64,000 nt of DNA, taken from Catenovulum sp052056295 (GTDB taxonomy: Bacteria; Pseudomonadota; Gammaproteobacteria; Enterobacterales; Alteromonadaceae). Location of the stretch: NCBI RefSeq assembly GCF_052056295.1, contig NZ_CP182493.1:124001-188000 (forward strand), written 5' to 3'. The notes under the pieces are model-generated. The model searched no databases, was not told where the DNA came from, and saw only the letters and a program-made list of their open reading frames with translations. A program made the position numbers and the translations under genes. This document shows positions 8,231 through 15,991 of this stretch, piece by piece. The stretch's first letter is position 1. Each line of letters opens with the position of its first letter.

Positions 8231-11128
8231 ATGAACGATACATCAAAACTTAACCGTGAAAGAAAACGTTTTCCGTTATCTAAAGCCACGGTCATGGTCA
8301 TGGGCGCATTGGGTATGTTTTCACATGGCCAAGCATTTGCCGCAGAAGAATCAGCAGACGCAAGTGAAGAAACTGAAGTAATTGAGGTCACTGGCCTGCG
8401 CTCAAGCGTAATTAGTGCAATGCAAGCTAAAATGAACTCAGACAAAATCATGGACGGTATCAGTGCTGATGATATCGGTGCACTGCCTGACAGAAGTATT
8501 ACAGAAGCACTGCAGCGTATACCTGGTGTATCAATTGACAGGTATATGTCACAAGGTGATCCAGAGCACTTTTCGGTTGAAGGTAATGGTGTAATTATTC
8601 GTGGCCTTACACAGGTACGCAGTGAATTAAATGGACGCAGTAGTTTCAGTGCAAATGGCGGCCGTAGTTTAAGTTTTGGTGATGTTCCACCTGAACTAAT
8701 GAATGCTGTTAACGTTTATAAAGCGCCAAGCGCTGACCAAATCGAAGGTGGTTTGTCTGGTACTGTAGATTTAGAAACAAAGTTACCTTTTCACAATGAC
8801 GATCAAAAAATATCCTTATCAGTTGCAGCTAACTATGGCGATATGATTGAAGAAACTAAGCCAGAGTATTCAGCCTTATATTCAAATGTTTGGCAAACTG
8901 GTTTAGGGAAAATTGGTTTATTAGTTGACGTGGCGCATTCAGAAATTAGTACTCGTAATGATTCTATGTATGTGCGCCCATTCTGGACGCGTACAGATAT
9001 CACAGGAAAAGAAGGTGAGTCAGTTTATATTCCACGTGGTGCTGACTGGCGTACTATGTATTTTGAACGTGAAAGAAACGGTCAGTATGCTGCGTTGCAG
9101 TGGGCGCCATCAGACGAACACGAATTCACTTTGACCTACTTTAATAGTGAATACGATATGTTCTGGAGTGAAGATGCTATATTTGTTGGTAATAACCCAA
9201 CTTCAGTACAAATTGATTCAGACATTGAATCTGTATATTCAGATACAGGTCGTTTAGAGTCAGGGCGTTTAGTTGATGGCATTGGTATCTCTATGGGTTC
9301 TGATGCTCGAGCGTCAATTCAAAATTCGCAAACAACAGATATTGCGCTAGAGTACTCAGGTAAATTTGATAAACTTGAAGTGAATTTCTCGGTTCAAAGA
9401 GTGGATGCGGATGCAAAAGGGCAAGATAATACAGTTGCAACCGAAGTATTAGTCCCTTATATAGATGTAGACTTTTCTGGTAGTTTACCGTCGATCCAAA
9501 GTGATGAGCAGTATTTGTCTGATCCTAGTAAATACAACTGGAACTTTATTCAAGACAATGCCTATGACCGAGTAGCCGAAATGACAGCTGTCGATGCTGA
9601 TGTTAAATATTTCTTAGACAATGATGTATTTAAATACGTTCAAACGGGTGTAAGGTTTACCGATTCAAAATCTGATAACGCAGATACGAGTTACAACTGG
9701 GCTGTTTTAGCAACCAGTTGGGTTCAATGGGCAATAACAGATGACAAAAAAGCAAATATAAATCCAGCACCTGAGGAGTTAAGCTTAAACACCTTTGACA
9801 ACTTCTTCCGCGGTGAAGTGCCAAAACCTTCAAGTGTCTATGCCCCCGTAGTAGATTTTGTTACTAATCATCCTGAAACATTCCAACAACTGCGTAATGA
9901 ATTTGAATATACTCAAGATTGGGTATCACCATGGCAATTGCGTAGTTTAGAAGATCCTGAATACACTAACTCTCAAACAGAAAAAACTACTGCAGCATTT
10001 GCTAAAGTTGGTTTTGAAATTCCAGCTAACATTTTTATCGCTGGTGATTTTGGTGTACGTTATGTTAAAACAGAAAACACAGCAAATGGATTTTTGGAAT
10101 ATCCAAACGTTAGCTATTTTGGCCAAGGTAAAAGAGTTAGCCAAAGTGCATTTTTTGAATACAGTAACCTCCTTCCAAGCTTCAATATTCGAGCTGAACT
10201 AGCCGATGATTTAATGTTAAGGTTCAGTGCTGCAAAAACAATGGCTAGACCTGATTATAATTCACTTGGCGCTAATCTTTATTTGGGGGCAACCGTCACT
10301 GAAGACGCAGCTAAATTAGTTGCAGAAACGCAAGCTGCTCATGAAGAAGATCCGACTGTTGAAGTTTATGTTCCTGTTGAATCAGATTATAACTTGGGTG
10401 GTGATTCATATAGCAATCCTTACAGAAAGCCAATGGAGTCAACGCAGTTAGATTTAAGCTTGGAATGGTACTATTCTGACAGCAGCTACACTTCATTAGC
10501 TTTATTCTCAAAAGACATTACAGGTTATGAAGCTATTCAAACGCGTGCCGAGGAATATGATGGAAATATCTACAACGTAAGCCGACCAGTAAGCTCCGGA
10601 AAAGCTGATATGAAAGGGGTTGAGTTTGCAGTCTCGCACTTCTTTGATACTTTACCAGCACCATTTGATGGCTTAGGTATTAGTGCAAACTACACCTATA
10701 TTGATAGTTCAACCTCAGTTGAACAAGACGCTGAACCTTATGACACCGACGGCTCAACATATGGACCTATGCCATTTAAAGGAATCTCTAAAAACTCATA
10801 CAACTTAGTAGGTATGTACGAGAAAAATGATTGGTCTTTCCGTCTTGCATATAACTGGCGTTCAGAGTTTTTAACTTCAACGCGAGCTAATGGCTTTAAA
10901 GCTGATGACAACAGTTGGGCATTACCTGTATTCAATGAAGATGCTGGATACTTAGACGGCTCAATCACTTATAGATTCAACGACGTCTTGAGTGTTAGCC
11001 TACAAGCTAATAACCTAGCAAATACAGTTTCGAAAACTGAAATAAAACAAAATGCTTCGGGTAACTATTATGGTGCTTACCATATGAACGACAGACGTTA
11101 CTCTTTAGCAATTAGAGCTAATTTCTAG
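8231..11128 (+). CDS. TonB-dependent outer-membrane receptor (oligosaccharide type)
   Basis: 965 aa. Signal peptide (ending near AFA, about residue 37), then a TonB-box-like stretch EVIEVTGLRSSV, a plug domain (SADDIGALPDRSITEALQRI; VIIRGLTQVRSELNGR), and a 22-strand barrel ending in RRYSLAIRANF with the terminal aromatic expected of outer-membrane proteins. This subtype (TIGR01782-like) is common in Alteromonadales and Caulobacter loci for plant and algal polysaccharides. No SusD is present, as usual in gammaproteobacteria. It lies 17 bp after the GH95 gene, so xyloglucan oligosaccharides are the likely cargo. Family is certain, cargo is inference. Confidence 0.92.
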   Translation: MNDTSKLNRERKRFPLSKATVMVMGALGMFSHGQAFAAEESADASEETEVIEVTGLRSSVISAMQAKMNSDKIMDGISADDIGALPDRSITEALQRIPGVSIDRYMSQGDPEHFSVEGNGVIIRGLTQVRSELNGRSSFSANGGRSLSFGDVPPELMNAVNVYKAPSADQIEGGLSGTVDLETKLPFHNDDQKISLSVAANYGDMIEETKPEYSALYSNVWQTGLGKIGLLVDVAHSEISTRNDSMYVRPFWTRTDITGKEGESVYIPRGADWRTMYFERERNGQYAALQWAPSDEHEFTLTYFNSEYDMFWSEDAIFVGNNPTSVQIDSDIESVYSDTGRLESGRLVDGIGISMGSDARASIQNSQTTDIALEYSGKFDKLEVNFSVQRVDADAKGQDNTVATEVLVPYIDVDFSGSLPSIQSDEQYLSDPSKYNWNFIQDNAYDRVAEMTAVDADVKYFLDNDVFKYVQTGVRFTDSKSDNADTSYNWAVLATSWVQWAITDDKKANINPAPEELSLNTFDNFFRGEVPKPSSVYAPVVDFVTNHPETFQQLRNEFEYTQDWVSPWQLRSLEDPEYTNSQTEKTTAAFAKVGFEIPANIFIAGDFGVRYVKTENTANGFLEYPNVSYFGQGKRVSQSAFFEYSNLLPSFNIRAELADDLMLRFSAAKTMARPDYNSLGANLYLGATVTEDAAKLVAETQAAHEEDPTVEVYVPVESDYNLGGDSYSNPYRKPMESTQLDLSLEWYYSDSSYTSLALFSKDITGYEAIQTRAEEYDGNIYNVSRPVSSGKADMKGVEFAVSHFFDTLPAPFDGLGISANYTYIDSSTSVEQDAEPYDTDGSTYGPMPFKGISKNSYNLVGMYEKNDWSFRLAYNWRSEFLTSTRANGFKADDNSWALPVFNEDAGYLDGSITYRFNDVLSVSLQANNLANTVSKTEIKQNASGNYYGAYHMNDRRYSLAIRANF

Positions 11129-11151
11129 GGTTTTATACTTTGGCAATTTTT

Positions 11152-11180
11152 AAAGGAGAAGGTAAAGCCTTCTCCTTTTT
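11152..11180 (+). terminator. Stem-loop attenuator between receptor and halogenase genes
   Basis: An 11-bp perfect stem (AAAGGAGAAGG / CCTTCTCCTTT) followed by TTTAT, starting 24 bases after the receptor stop. It looks like a factor-independent terminator, but the next gene starts only about 15 bases later, so partial read-through is likely. It would set the halogenases at a lower level than the receptor. Confidence 0.65.
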
Positions 11181-11194
11181 ATATAGGAGAGTGT

Positions 11195-12676
11195 ATGCCG
11201 GATAACCGAATTGAAAAACTCGTTATTTTAGGTGGGGGAACTTCTGGTTGGATGACTGCTGCTGCAATTATTAACCACCTGCCTAAAAATTATTGTGAAG
11301 TTATTCTAATTGAGTCAGATTTAATTGGCACAATTGGAGTAGGTGAGTCGACTATCCCGCACATACTTAGGTTTAACAGCCAACTAGGCATAGATGAAAA
11401 GGAATTTATCTCAAAAACTCAAGCAACAATTAAGTTGGGTATTCAATTTGATAATTGGGCTAACTTAGGAGACAGCTATATTCATCCTTTTAGTGAAATG
11501 GGCGATGTCATTAGAGGCGTTGATTTTCATCACTATTGGTTAAAGTATAAAGAAAATGGCGGAACACAAGACTACGAGTCATTTTCTATGGCTGCAGAAC
11601 TCGCCAAAACAAAACGATTCGCCCCACCTGCACAAAGCAATAATCCTCTAACAAAACAATATACCTATTCATATCATATTGACGCCACAAGCTACGCCAA
11701 GTATTTAAGAGAGTACGCTATTGCTAAAGGCGTAAAAAGAATTGAAGGACGAGTTACCAGTGTCAATAATTTAGATAACGGCGATATTTGTTCTTTAGCA
11801 TTGGAAAGCGGTCAAACAATTGAAGGCGACTTGTTTGTTGATTGTAGTGGCTTTAGAGCTTTATTAATTGGTCAAAACCAGCAATCTGACTACATTGACT
11901 GGTCACATTGGTTAAAAACCGACAGGGCAGTCGTAGTTCAATCTGAAAGGGTCGGACAGCTAAATCCGTACACAAAAGCTATCGCTCAGCCAGCTGGTTG
12001 GCAGTGGCAAATACCATTACAGCATCGAATGGGCAATGGCCATGTATTTTCAAGTAAACACGTGTCGGATGAGCAAGCCTTAGATACTTTAGTTTCTGGT
12101 GTTGATGGTAAATTAATACATGAGCCTAGATTTGTTAACTTTAAGGCTGGTCGACGTGAAAAAAGTTGGGTCAATAATTGTGTGTCAATTGGTCTTTCGT
12201 CTGGATTTCTAGAGCCATTAGAATCAACAAGCATATTTTTAATTCAAATTGGTATTAACAAACTGATTGAATATTTTCCCGATAAGTCAATGGCAGATGC
12301 TGACCGCACTCAATACAACGAAACAATGCGTTACTTCTATGAACACATTAGAGATTTTATTATCTTGCATTACAAAGCGACTAAGCGAACAGATAGCCAA
12401 TTTTGGATTGAAAATAGCCAAATGGAGATACCTCCAAACCTTCAGAGATTAATCAGTTTATTTGAACAAAGTGGCAAAGTTGATAGAACTCAATTTGGTG
12501 TATGGCCGGCTGTGTGCATGGGACAAGGCATCATACCTAAATACTATGATTCTCGGGTCAACGCATTAGACAATCATTCACTAGACAAGCATTTAAATTC
12601 AATGGCCCAAGCTGTAAAACAAACAGTCGCTGAAATGCCTAGCGTAAATGTGTTTTTAGGTTTAGAGGAGCATTGA
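11195..12676 (+). CDS. Flavin-dependent tryptophan halogenase family protein (motifs intact)
   Basis: 493 aa. The flavin site GGGTSGW (about residues 10-16), the catalytic lysine (K80 in ATIKLG), the WxWxIP motif (GWQWQIP, about 267-273), and the glutamate in LEPLEST (E343) are all present and fall close to the PrnA positions (K79, E346). Such enzymes use FADH2, O2 and halide to halogenate an aromatic substrate. In Xanthomonas, Caulobacter and Alteromonadales, members of this family are repeatedly encoded beside carbohydrate TonB receptors, where their substrate is not known; some act on free indole in vitro. No flavin reductase gene is next to it. The gene abuts the next halogenase-like gene (1-bp gap). 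Confidence 0.88.
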   Translation: MPDNRIEKLVILGGGTSGWMTAAAIINHLPKNYCEVILIESDLIGTIGVGESTIPHILRFNSQLGIDEKEFISKTQATIKLGIQFDNWANLGDSYIHPFSEMGDVIRGVDFHHYWLKYKENGGTQDYESFSMAAELAKTKRFAPPAQSNNPLTKQYTYSYHIDATSYAKYLREYAIAKGVKRIEGRVTSVNNLDNGDICSLALESGQTIEGDLFVDCSGFRALLIGQNQQSDYIDWSHWLKTDRAVVVQSERVGQLNPYTKAIAQPAGWQWQIPLQHRMGNGHVFSSKHVSDEQALDTLVSGVDGKLIHEPRFVNFKAGRREKSWVNNCVSIGLSSGFLEPLESTSIFLIQIGINKLIEYFPDKSMADADRTQYNETMRYFYEHIRDFIILHYKATKRTDSQFWIENSQMEIPPNLQRLISLFEQSGKVDRTQFGVWPAVCMGQGIIPKYYDSRVNALDNHSLDKHLNSMAQAVKQTVAEMPSVNVFLGLEEH

Positions 12677-12677
12677 T

Positions 12678-14078
12678 GTGGATAATTCTATAAAGTCGAT
12701 TGTAATTAATGGCGCAGACGTATTGGGTTGGACTGCAGCAACTGCATTAGCTAGGGGCTTACAAGGCACAGGAATACAAATTACGCTTGTTGGTGTGTCG
12801 GAAACTCCAGACGAAATTCTTTGCTGTACACCATTGATACAGGATTATTTAAGGAACCTGGGTTTTGATCTGAGTTATCTTCAACAAACTCATGGAATGC
12901 TTCCGTCACTAGGATGGTTAGTAGAACTGGATCGTAAAAATTTTCCTATCAGTTTTGATACTTATTTACCTGCTTTTAACGGCTATGAATTACATCAAGT
13001 AGTCAACTGGTTAAAAGCAGACAAGATGGCAGATTATTCACTTGCGAGCCAACTTATTACCGCAAACGCATTTGTCGCACCAAATCAGCAAGTTGGAGAT
13101 CTGCGTTCGTCTTACGAATTGGGAATGGTATTTGACAGTCAAAAGCTAATGTCATTTATGCAAGGCGCAGCCAAACAACTGGGAGTTAAGCATATCAATA
13201 GTGACCTTGAGTTTGCCCAATTTCATTGCAACACAGGTGAGCTTGATTGCATTGTGTTGCAAAACGAACAAAAGCTTAAAGCTGACTTATTTATTGATAA
13301 TAGCGGTAGTACAAAACAACTAAGTAAATTTACGCAACCGGAACAAGCATATATAAGCTGTGTGGGCGCTATTGATTCAGTGATGAAAAGTGTTGTCACC
13401 AACAGTGATAAGACAGAAGTTTATAACAGGTTGCAAAATGCTCCTGCCGGTTGGATTGAAACTACATCAATCAATAACAAGCGTTATTATAGTTACTATT
13501 ATAACTCGAAAGAAATTAGGGATAGTATAGCTCGGGAAACATTCACGTCTCTATTAGCTGCCAATAAACCTCCAGCCATAAAAGTAGAAAAAGTAAAGCT
13601 AGGTTACAACCAAGCATTTTGGAGCAATAACCTTATTTCAATCGGCAAATCAGCTGGTCACTTAGTTACGAGTGGAGTTGATCAATTTACGTTGAGCTGC
13701 CGCATGTTAACGCGGCTTCTAGAGTATTTTCCCAATAAAAGTAACAGGGATATGGTTGCAGCTGAATTTAACCGACTGACGAACAAAGATTTTAGTGAGG
13801 CTAAAGATCTAAGCGATTTATGCTTACTGTTATTTAACTTAGCCGACGCAGCCGAGGTTTCAAACAGACTATCACACATTATTGAATTGTTTACGACACA
13901 CGGTCGTTTTGACGAACAAATTAATCCACTTATGCCTAGGCAGTACTGGATTAATTTGTTGTGCAACGCCGTTGAACAATTTGGCTACAACCCTGTACTT
14001 AACGGCTACACGCAAGAGACCGGGTTAGTGTTCTTAGAAAAGATTAACTCGCAAATAAATAGAATATTACAAAGGTAA
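12678..14078 (+). CDS. Degenerate tryptophan-halogenase-like protein
   Basis: 466 aa from GTG 12678, one base after the previous stop; GAGGAG upstream is the likely ribosome site. It aligns with the halogenase before it in order and length, but the flavin loop reads GADVLGWTAA in place of GxGxxG, the catalytic lysine position is not recognisable, the WxWxIP motif is replaced by GWIETTS, and the LEPLEST glutamate region reads HLVTSGVDQ. It is therefore probably not a working halogenase; a binding partner or structural subunit of the intact copy, or a different flavoprotein, is possible. Coding is intact with no stops or frameshift, so it is under selection for something. Confidence 0.75.
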   Translation: MDNSIKSIVINGADVLGWTAATALARGLQGTGIQITLVGVSETPDEILCCTPLIQDYLRNLGFDLSYLQQTHGMLPSLGWLVELDRKNFPISFDTYLPAFNGYELHQVVNWLKADKMADYSLASQLITANAFVAPNQQVGDLRSSYELGMVFDSQKLMSFMQGAAKQLGVKHINSDLEFAQFHCNTGELDCIVLQNEQKLKADLFIDNSGSTKQLSKFTQPEQAYISCVGAIDSVMKSVVTNSDKTEVYNRLQNAPAGWIETTSINNKRYYSYYYNSKEIRDSIARETFTSLLAANKPPAIKVEKVKLGYNQAFWSNNLISIGKSAGHLVTSGVDQFTLSCRMLTRLLEYFPNKSNRDMVAAEFNRLTNKDFSEAKDLSDLCLLLFNLADAAEVSNRLSHIIELFTTHGRFDEQINPLMPRQYWINLLCNAVEQFGYNPVLNGYTQETGLVFLEKINSQINRILQR

Positions 14079-14171
14079 ATTTAATATTTAGTAAAAATAT
14101 TAAAGCGAATAACTTAAAAAAGTAATAAAAATTCGTAATCCTTTTACTAAATTTACCATTCTGTTTGTGTA

Positions 14172-14185
14172 AACGTAAACAGGCT
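14172..14185. promoter_or_regulatory. Possible LacI-type operator ahead of GH35 gene
   Basis: The sequence TGTAAACGTAAACA lies about 40 bases before the GH35 start. It has the CG-centred form of LacI-family operators and resembles TGTAAACGTTTACA, but is only a partial palindrome (10 of 14). The only regulator encoded here is XylR-like, so a link is uncertain. Confidence 0.3.
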
Positions 14186-14224
14186 GATAACTTTATTATT
14201 ACATATCACATGGGAGCAAAATCA

Positions 14225-15961
14225 GTGTTGGTTTCAAAATTATCAAATAAAGTAAAAACAACCGTCGCTTGTTTAGCAGGTGCAGCCATTTTATTGGGCT
14301 GTAGTGCTACGCAAAATACAGTTGTAAGTAAAAAACATAATTCTACTGAGTTACCAAAATTAATAACTAAAAATGGTAAACACATGTTAGAGGTAGATGG
14401 CGAACCGTTTTTAATGTTGGCGGCACAAACCAATAACTCGGCAAATTACCCTTCACAATTCAAGCATATTTGGCCTGTAGTAAAACAAATGCATGCAAAT
14501 ACTTTAGGTATTCCAGTAGCTTGGGAGCAAATCGAGCCAAATGAAGGGGAGTTTGATTTTAGTTATTTAGATGCTTTAATTTCGCAAGCAAATGAAAACG
14601 ATATCAAGGTTGTTTTGTTATGGTTTGCAACATGGAAGAACAATGCACCGCATTATGCGCCAGCTTGGGTTAAAACAAATAACCAACGTTTTCCACGCGT
14701 TATAACTAAAGATGGCAAAACACTAAACTCGTTATCACCATTGGGTAAAAACACTTTAGCAGCCGATAAAAAGGCATTTAAACGTTTAATGACTTATTTA
14801 CGTGATAACGATCCAACCAATACAGTTATTTTAGTGCAAGTACAAAACGAAGTAGGAACTTACGGCTCTAAACGCGACTTCTCACCACTTGCGCAAAAAG
14901 TATTTGAGCAAGCAGTACCAGCTAACCTAGTTAAAAAATTAGGCGTAAAACCAGGTACTTGGGCTGAAACATTCGGTAAAGATGCAGATGAGTTTTTCCA
15001 CGCTTGGCACATAGGCCGCTATGTAGATGAAATAGCTGCTGCAGGTAAACAAATTAAAAACTTGCCAATGAATGTAAACGTTGCCCTAAGAAATCCATTC
15101 CATCCAGGCGATTGGTATTCAATGGGCGGTGCAACAGACAATGTGCTCGATTTATGGAAAGAAGCTGCGCCAAATATCGATATGATTTCGCCGGATATTT
15201 ATTTCCGTGACTACAAAACCGTCACCAAAGTTTTAGAGTTATATGCTAGAGCAGACAACCCACTATTTGTTGCTGAAATTGGTAACGACCAACCATACGC
15301 TAGATATTTCTTTGAAACGCTAGGCCATCAAGGTATAGGTTTTGCGCCATTCGGTATGGACTACACAGACTATGTAAATTACCCATTGGGCGCAGAGGTG
15401 TTTAACGACGAGATTATTAATACCTTTGCTGAAAACTACGTGATGATGAAACCATTTGCTAAACAATGGGCGCGTTTAAGTTTTGAAGGCAACGTTTGGG
15501 GGGTAGCTGAACCGCACGATACTTTTGGTAAAAAACAAGAAGTGTGGAATGCAAAATCAACCGATAGCGAGCCAACTAACGAAGAGCGCAAAGAAAACGC
15601 ACATAAATACACGCAGAATTTAGATTTAGGCCGTTGGAATGCAGAAGTAACTTACGGGCGTGAAATGTTTTGGGTTGCACCACCAAAAGGTAATAACCCA
15701 GCATCGGGCGGCGCGCTTATCGCACAGTTATCTGATGATGAATACTTAATTACAGGTTATCGCTCACGTGTCACTTTGTCGGCGTCGGACGAAATTTCAG
15801 ATAACCCATACATGATTGATAGAGTTGAAGAAGGTTATTTTAATCAAGAAGGCGAGTGGGTAATGGAGCGCGTATGGAATGGCGACCAAACCGACTGGGG
15901 CTTTAACTTCACCTCAACGCCACATTTACTCAAAGTAAAAATGGCCTCGTACAAATTATAA
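14225..15961 (+). CDS. GH35 beta-galactosidase lipoprotein
   Basis: 578 aa from GTG 14225, chosen because GGGAG sits 8 bases upstream and the protein then begins with a lipoprotein signal ending LLGC; ATG 14210 is an alternative. The body follows GH35: N-terminal barrel with MLAAQTNNSANYP and KQMHANTLGIPVAWEQIEP, acid/base E209 in QVQNEVG, nucleophile E351 in FVAEIGN, and a C-terminal beta domain of the DUF5597 kind (HLLKVKMASYKL end). Relatives such as Cellvibrio Bgl35A remove beta-1,2-galactose from xyloglucan side chains, which fits the GH95 and GH31 neighbours. Probably outer-membrane or periplasmic anchored. Confidence 0.88.
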   Translation: MLVSKLSNKVKTTVACLAGAAILLGCSATQNTVVSKKHNSTELPKLITKNGKHMLEVDGEPFLMLAAQTNNSANYPSQFKHIWPVVKQMHANTLGIPVAWEQIEPNEGEFDFSYLDALISQANENDIKVVLLWFATWKNNAPHYAPAWVKTNNQRFPRVITKDGKTLNSLSPLGKNTLAADKKAFKRLMTYLRDNDPTNTVILVQVQNEVGTYGSKRDFSPLAQKVFEQAVPANLVKKLGVKPGTWAETFGKDADEFFHAWHIGRYVDEIAAAGKQIKNLPMNVNVALRNPFHPGDWYSMGGATDNVLDLWKEAAPNIDMISPDIYFRDYKTVTKVLELYARADNPLFVAEIGNDQPYARYFFETLGHQGIGFAPFGMDYTDYVNYPLGAEVFNDEIINTFAENYVMMKPFAKQWARLSFEGNVWGVAEPHDTFGKKQEVWNAKSTDSEPTNEERKENAHKYTQNLDLGRWNAEVTYGREMFWVAPPKGNNPASGGALIAQLSDDEYLITGYRSRVTLSASDEISDNPYMIDRVEEGYFNQEGEWVMERVWNGDQTDWGFNFTSTPHLLKVKMASYKL

Positions 15962-15991
15962 AAAAGACGACATGCTTTTGGAGCAAAAACA

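Noticed and set aside
12678..14078. Second functional tryptophan halogenase
   Set aside because: Catalytic lysine, glutamate and WxWxIP motif are missing.
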